Part shown: positions 58,140-64,000 of the stretch, piece by piece
Layout: every line of letters begins with the position of its first letter
Numbering within the stretch: the first letter of the stretch is position 1
NCBI GenBank assembly: GCA_005784505.1
Contig: VCAZ01000050.1
Location: 620,001-684,000, forward strand
DNA length: 64,000 nt
DNA from: Bagarius yarrelli
Taxonomy: Eukaryota; Chordata; Actinopteri; Siluriformes; Sisoridae
Direction of reading: 5' to 3'
Translations under genes and position numbers: made by a program
Notes under the pieces: model-generated
Databases searched by the model: none
What the model was told of the DNA's origin: nothing
Seen by the model: the letters and a program-made list of their open reading frames with translations, nothing else

Positions 58140-58410
58140 ATGCAAAGACAATAAACCCTGAGTGCTCGGAGCTGCATGTTGATTCTATCTGCAACAAGAC
58201 AGGAATTACCAACCCCCCATTTGAGTAGCTCTGTGTAACCTAATTTGCATAAACATGAGTAATTTATGAATAATAAATGCACCCCTATTCGGTGTGATCC
58301 ATTAATTTGCATATCACCATGCCACTACAGTTATTTTTTCTGTGTGCTGTGCTATCATGAAGCACTAAGACCCTGTCTTTAACCGAATCAAACAGAAGAA
58401 CTGAAAAAGG
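58140..58410 (+). other. Candidate conserved noncoding stretch with a donor-like end
   Basis: A unique block with 'cctaatttgcataaacatga', 'ttaatttgcatatcaccatg' (two octamer-like sites) and many ATTA cores. At 58410 'aaaaaggtgagt' resembles a splice donor, so a non-coding exon is also possible. There is no open frame. Confidence 0.3.
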
Positions 58411-58589
58411 TGAGTATTAAAAGCTGTTTTCCTTCTTTTCCATCACTCTTATATTATTTTACTGTCTATAGTAAATTGCAAAAAAAAAAAAAAGTGAGCA
58501 GTTTGCAGGAGTGTGTGTATTCCGGGTAGACGGGTGTGTGTAGGTTTTGTCAGTCTTCTTGTACAGTTCCTAGAATGCATATGTGCGCC

Positions 58590-59046
58590 ATTACATAAAC
58601 ATGAACTGATGCTGCATTATTGATGAGATCCATGGCTCAGCTGTATGGATAGTCAAGGAGGTGTCCGGACAGACAGAATGATGGCTTTGGTTTATTATTT
58701 GCCCCTGTCTCACCCCGAGATTCTTCAACCAGGGTGTCAGATGGGTTATTTTCCGGAACCCGGGCGCTTTAGATTCTAGCTCTGTTTCGAGCAACCTTTG
58801 ATGAGTGTCTTTCCCACCGAGGAAAAGCGTGCTCGGACACAGCATCCGCTGATGGATTGCGTTTACCTCCTGCCACCAAATGTGGCCGCGCCCTTCCAAA
58901 TCTATCCAAGGTCATTTGCATGATCTATTTGTCATGCGCTTGAGGTTTCTCTGGTGTCAGCAAAGCCTGTGTAGATTTGAGGTAATAGCAGCTATTGTGG
59001 GTGTGGATGCTGATTGGGGTCAAAAAGGTCTTGCTCTTGGTAGTGT
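58590..59046. other. Candidate conserved noncoding stretch
   Basis: Balanced, non-repetitive sequence with no coding signature. The 102-codon minus-strand frame has no family resemblance. A T-run at 59047-59069 follows. Confidence 0.25.
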
Positions 59047-59109
59047 TTTTTTTTTTTTTTTTTTTTTTTGATTTGATTGGCGGATCACTGGATCTTCTGT
59101 TTTAATAGA

Positions 59110-59425
59110 CAGTTGACTTCGGTATCAAATGTTTTTTGTCATCTGGATTCCTTCTCCCCTCTCATTGATGTTTAAGCGTCCTTTCATTTCTTTAATGACA
59201 CGCCATCGTTCCTCATTATTTCGAGTGTTTATTCGAGTCGGAGCACAGCAGAAGAGGCTGAATGGCGCAAAGGCAGAAAGCAAAAGCTGCATTACTGTCA
59301 CTGTGATGAACAGCCCGTGTGTATGTGCGCAGACACAGCAGGAAAATCAAAGACAAGCATATTGTGACAGTGTGGGTCTGCCGGTGGGCTCTAATCAAAT
59401 CAACACCGCTATGATAAGCTTGTGT
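59110..59425. other. Candidate conserved noncoding stretch
   Basis: A unique block with 'tctttaatgacacgcc' and 'gggctctaatcaaatcaaca'. Non-coding, ending before a (GT)n run at 59430-59453. Regulatory potential is inferred from composition only. Confidence 0.25.
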
Positions 59426-59642
59426 AGACCGGGTGGTGTGTGTGTGTGTGTGTAGGTTTACTTTTTCTTTCTCGCTCTTTCATTTCCTTGTCCTTAGCAT
59501 AAAAATGTGTTGTGCAGAGGCGGACCCAACGTGTGCTTCCTTTTATCAGGAGAAATTGACATATCCAGTTTGATGCTGGATTTTTTAGATGAACTGATGA
59601 GACGGTGCAGTGTGTGAGTGGTGATTGCTGCACTGCGCGGTG

Positions 59643-59669
59643 CTGTCTGTCTGTCTGTCTGTCTGTCTG
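59643..59669. repeat. (CTGT)n tetranucleotide microsatellite
   Basis: Pure CTGT units. Confidence 0.95.
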
Positions 59670-59959
59670 CGCACTCGAGTGTTTGCAGTGTCGTGAGACA
59701 TCACGGCAGCAGCCACAGTGTCTGAATGTTTGGCTGAAGGAGGGGGCTGTTTTTATTCCGTGACATTCTCACAGCGTCTCTGAAGTCACCTGTACACGTT
59801 CTGATAAGTTCATTTGTGATGTGATGTTTTATAAGGAATAAAACAACAATCATTAATTAAAAAAAACAATCATCAAGCTTCACTTCTGATTCTAATGGGT
59901 TAAAACAGCAGCTCTCACAGAAATGCTGACTTAATTTAATTTACAAGTGTATCTTTTAT

Positions 59960-60100
59960 TTTTATAGCATTTAAGAGCCGCCCTTATACAGAACAACTTA
60001 TATTTATCTTATTGATAAAACTCAGTACTTAAGGACTGAGGGAGGGCCTTGCCCAAGGGCCCAGCACTGAGAGTTTGATTGACGGTTCTGAGCAAATAGG
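59960..60100 (-). repeat. SINE family A, degraded, minus
   Basis: 'atagcatttaagagccgccc' stands for the tail, and 'ggccttgcccaagggcccag' for the body. The head is lost. Confidence 0.65.
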
Positions 60101-60549
60101 CAAGCCCAAATAAAGTTGGGGCCCCAGGCAAAATTAATAAATTAGACTGTGATAATGATTATTTTGTAAATATATCTTTGTTATCATGATATATATGTAT
60201 ACAGTTTATACAATTAAAACATTTGTTTGCAATATAATTATCCTTCAATCTAATCTCCATCATTGACCGCTGTCATTTTTCCTCTTTTCCTCCTCTTCTG
60301 GCTTTTTTCTGCGTCTGGCTGATAGACGGATAAATCCTCTTCATGTTTAAATTGTTGTTATAGTTAAAGAAAAGGAAACACATCCACTGTAACGCAAGAG
60401 GGGTGCAGTTATATTGCTCCATGTTATGAAAATGACATTTTTGACTGTTTAAATGGTCAGCTGCCGGGCAATTGCCTGCCTTACCTGCCCTTCTGCTATA
60501 CACCTGGTGCTGAGACATAAACTACACCCATATGTATTAATATACTGGT
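60101..60549. other. Intergenic, no gene seen
   Basis: AT-rich unique sequence. The 81-codon minus frame has no domain. Confidence 0.4.
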
Positions 60550-61307
60550 TTCGTATATGCAGAGGTGCTGGGTAGTTATGTGTTACATTCACTTTAGTAC
60601 ATTTTTAGGAAAAAAAATCATTTTAAGAGTAGGTTTATCTGGCCCTACTTTTTTACTCTCAATTAATTAATGATTGTGGAAATTTACTTCCATTTATAAA
60701 TTTACTTTATGGTGTTACTTCATTACTGTTAGATGTTAATTATAAAAAATGTAGTTGTAATAACTAGTTTCCATTATTTTACGTATAATGAGACGTCGCG
60801 ATAGGCTGCAGTCGTCTGAATGTGATGATGCACTCGGTTTGGAACATAAAGACCAAAAAAGGGAGAAGAAGCGAGAATATCAGTAGAGACAAAACACACA
60901 TGGACTGCCATTCATTTTTTACTCCGAATACTGAAACGAACAGTTACATAATGGGATGTAAAACAAGTCAACGTATCAGTGTACAGGAATTCCAGCTCCA
61001 ACCTGAGAAACATGTTACAGTAAATTTTATGATGATGACTATTTGACGGAGATTCTATAGATACTTTAACTTTACTGTACGTTACTATAAAATCAAACAT
61101 CTTTTTTTAACGTGTATTTTATTTCATTGATTGTTAGTATTTGTTCTGGGTTTACAATTTTCCCTTCATTTACTCAAAATAACTAGTTCTTATCATTCCC
61201 TACTTTATTACTCTTACTTAAGTAACTTTAACGTTAATGCGTTTTCCTTTTCCTTTTGATACTTCTGCTTAAGTGAAATCTTCTGGCTATTCTACCCACC
61301 TTTGCTA
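60550..61307. mobile_element. hAT-like non-autonomous element
   Basis: The left end 'cagaggtgctgggtagtta' and right end 'ctacccacctttg' are inverted. Subterminal 'ttactcttacttaagtaact' arrays match those of the 12766-13855 element. No transposase frame. Confidence 0.65.
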
Positions 61308-61599
61308 TTAAGCGACTATGATTATTTAAATATACACGTATAGTTTTATAATATAAAGGCTAACAATGATAAAGATCTTTATTAATATTTTTAGAAGGAG
61401 TCTCCAGTATCAGAGGAACCAGTAACAGCGTCCACCATTGGAGAGACTACAGACGTTTGTGCTTTTTAAATAGTGTTTTTTTTGTGTATATAACAATTAA
61501 AAAGGCAGAAAGGGAAACTTTTTAGGTGCAGTAATGGAGTAAATTATACTGTCGTCCGATTGATATTGTCCCAATGCAGAATTTGTACGTTTTAATCTT

Positions 61600-61875
61600 A
61601 ATGTTTATGATTTTTGTTTTTCATGTTTCACATCTTTCTTTAATTCCTAGTTTCATCATGTGATCCTTCTTGTCATCTGATTCCTTTGCCTGTGTGTCAT
61701 GTTTCTATTGGTTGGTTTATGCCATGTTTTTTTATGTCCTTTGGTCTTGGACAGTTTCCTGTACTACTGTCTGATGAGTGTATGTCGATACCTGTGTAGT
61801 CAAGCCAAGTTTGTGTTTGTTGTTTTGGTACTTCAATATCTAATAAAACTGCACTTGGGTTCATCACAATACTCG
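61600..61875 (+). repeat. Probable retroelement 3' end
   Basis: T-rich low-coding sequence ('catgtttctattggttggtt' onward) ends in 'ctaataaaactgcacttggg', a phrase seen at the 3' end of fish retroelements. Weak assignment. Confidence 0.35.
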
Positions 61876-62629
61876 CCAGCAGTAGATTTATTACGAGGTG
61901 ATGTTCCTGAGGAAAAAAAAGACTCCTTGAGATGATATCAGAAAGTAACTTTAAAAAGATTCTGACTCAAGAGGGATCTTATCATCGTCTGGGTGACAGC
62001 AGAGTGTGTGATTTATAAATAATGTCCATTTTATAGCTGCGTGCTGTATAGTAAAGTTGTGTTACCAGGAAATTGATTCCAGTTTTGACATAAAGTCTGT
62101 CTTCCTGAACTTATCAGCCGTACACTGACGGAGACTTGAGCTAAAACGGAATCAATTGCAGTCGAGAGTCATCGTCATGGTGTTTAAACACTACCATCTG
62201 CAGTAATCTTATATGTATCTTTAAGCTGTCCATGTGAAGCTATCAGCAGCAGCAGCAGCCAGTGTTTTCCAGGTGAGGAGACTCCAACCGGATGTAGGGC
62301 ATCAGATCAGGATGGCAGAAAGGGTTTAGGATCTCTGCTAGCTCAGAAACAGGAAATGTAGCTTTAAAAAAAGAAAAAGAGAGAAAACACAGATGAAAAA
62401 TGAGATGATATTTATTAGGATATATGTATATTTTTAATTATAATTTTTTTTTAATTTGCTGTTATAGCAAAAGAGAATTTCTATAATTTTTTGTAAAAGC
62501 ACATCATTAATGTTTTTTACTCCACATAAATTGTAAATGACCAGCTCTTTGGTGATATTTGGTCGAATGCCCCAATATAAATATATAAACCCTGAAGAGA
62601 CTGCATTATTATAATCATGTAATAATAAA
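61876..62629. other. Intergenic, no gene seen
   Basis: Unique sequence with a short (CAG)n at 62246-62260. No gene is recognised. Confidence 0.35.
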
Positions 62630-63070
62630 AATCATGCAGAGTGTTGATGGGGGTTATTTGTACAGTACATTATTATTTGGTCAAATTTGCTCAAACTGGA
62701 TTTGGCACAGTTCCTGGCGTGCACGTTTTTTTCTGGGGAACAAAAGCAGCTCCATGCGCATGCACTTCACCCACTCTTTATGCAAAATTAATGCCTCGGC
62801 CCCCACGGCGGTGTGATTTAATTTCTTCCTCTCAGTTTTCTGTTGCCTGTTGCCATGGTGAAGGAGGAGCAGGGCTGGTGTGACATTAGCGAGGACGAGT
62901 ACAGCTCTCCCTATGAATACCAGCACCTCTGAATTACACCACCTCATCAAGCCTCCATTCTGCATGCACATGACACTGGTGCCCAGACTGAAAAGGCAGC
63001 AGGCGTCCATATTAATGCAGCATATTAAACTGGTAGCCACTAGCAGGGCGATATGATGCTTCATTTGCAG
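62630..63070. other. Candidate conserved noncoding stretch
   Basis: A long unique block, unusually balanced in composition, with 'ctttatgcaaaattaatgcc' and 'catattaatgcagcatatta'. Overlapping frames on both strands lack domains. It is the strongest enhancer-like stretch at this end of the window, though unverified. Confidence 0.35.
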
Positions 63071-64000
63071 ACGTTTTTATTATTACATCTCCATCAATCC
63101 TGTCTCTCCGTCAGTGACATTGTTACTCTTGAATCATGCTGATTATAATAAAAGTGTGTATGTGTGTTTACGTGAATTCAGGTGTTAGAGTGAGTATATC
63201 CAAGGCTGGCATTAGCCATAGGACAGGAACATCTCCTCGCCATCCTCAGCACACACTCCCCTGCCCCCCCTCTTCCTTCATAATTCAGCTTTGTGTCTGC
63301 CTCCCTTCATTCTCAGACATTCTCATTTGCATCCCACGTTGGCACAGTCTCCAGCTGCACAGAACACGGCTTTAATGAGAAACACAGCCCCAGTTTACGT
63401 GACATGCATTTTAAACACACTGCTTACCAGTAGCTCTTGTGACAGCTCCTAACACACACACACACACTGTGTTTAAGGAAATTAAACAACTGGCCATGCT
63501 GGATGGCTTTGCTTAGCCACTGTTCAATTTTAAGTGTAATAGCTTTGGGGTGGGGTTATAATGGTCTGCTCTAACAATCTACTGTAATGAAAGCAAAAAT
63601 AATGTTAACGTGATACCATATCAGTGTGTATGAAAATGTCAGGAAATGTATTTTACAGCAAGGTTATCAGAAAAAACGTTGCATAAACATTGCATAGACT
63701 CAGAGAAATGGTGTCTCAGAATAAATAGTATCAGTGCCTTCTGTGTGGCGGATATTTAAAAAAAAAAAAAAGGACGAATGAGGTGAAATTAGGGTAACAT
63801 AATTTATGCAACAGTAACAATAATAATTGGTGGTGCCTGAGCAGTAGAAGGTTGACTAGGCAACCAAAAAAAATGAACGATTGCTGCCGATAGGGTAAAT
63901 CAATTAAAAATAAGAATTAGTAATCAATAAATTATTTATTCTTATTTTTTATTTATTCTTACAGTACAAATGTAATTATCCCTTGCAGTAAAACTAGTGT
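63071..64000. other. Intergenic, no gene seen
   Basis: Pyrimidine-rich unique sequence to about 63370, a short (CA)n at 63451-63466, then AT-rich sequence to the window end. Confidence 0.35.

Noticed and set aside
57438..58312. Several open frames of 70-138 codons over the TA/TG array.
   Set aside because: They are Tyr/Ile/Val low-complexity translations of a microsatellite, present on both strands and in several frames.
56386..64000. A search for tmem161b exons to the right of ccnh.
   Set aside because: No matching coding segment could be recognised, so the gene probably lies beyond the window.

Overview
This is vertebrate nuclear DNA, most likely from a teleost. The genes have small exons with GT-AG introns, and the intergenic DNA is AT-rich. 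It is packed with fish-type tRNA-derived SINEs, short inverted-repeat DNA transposons and long (TG)n, (TA)n and (TC)n microsatellites. The repeat content suggests an otophysan, perhaps a catfish, but the species cannot be fixed from sequence alone.

Two complete multi-exon genes are readable at nucleotide level. rasa1 (p120 RasGAP) lies on the plus strand at 22752-46857 with 25 coding exons. They sum to 3075 nt, which encodes 1024 residues plus a stop, and every junction is GT-AG. ccnh (cyclin H) lies on the minus strand at 53655-47971 with 9 coding exons (966 nt, 321 residues). The two genes converge tail to tail, the same neighbour arrangement as human RASA1-CCNH on 5q14.3. A third intact gene, with a single exon on the plus strand at 55219-56016, encodes a 265-residue protein. 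It has a CENP-B/pogo-type tandem helix-turn-helix DNA-binding region but no transposase catalytic domain. It is head to head with ccnh across a short interval holding two oppositely oriented CCAAT boxes and an ETS-type motif, so a shared bidirectional promoter is likely.

Layout: 1-22 kb is intergenic, with repeats, one decayed minus-strand gene copy (about 10.2-11.1 kb) and several complex single-copy stretches that could be conserved noncoding elements. 22.0-23.2 kb holds the GC-rich rasa1 promoter, 5' UTR and exon 1. 23.2-34.1 kb is the very large rasa1 intron 1, with a candidate alternative first exon near 29.3 kb. 34.1-46.9 kb holds rasa1 exons 2-25. 46.9-48.0 kb holds the facing 3' UTRs. 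48.0-54.9 kb is ccnh. 55.2-56.1 kb is the CENPB-like gene. 56.4-64 kb is intergenic, with a roughly 600 bp TA-rich microsatellite and further candidate regulatory stretches.

Functionally, rasa1 switches off Ras downstream of phosphotyrosine signalling, and ccnh is the cyclin of the CDK-activating kinase and TFIIH. They are linked by conserved position rather than by pathway. The points most worth following are the DDE-less CENPB-like gene, the alternative rasa1 start that would give an SH2-first isoform, the altered second caspase site in RasGAP, and a near-perfect 46 bp SINE-associated inverted repeat.
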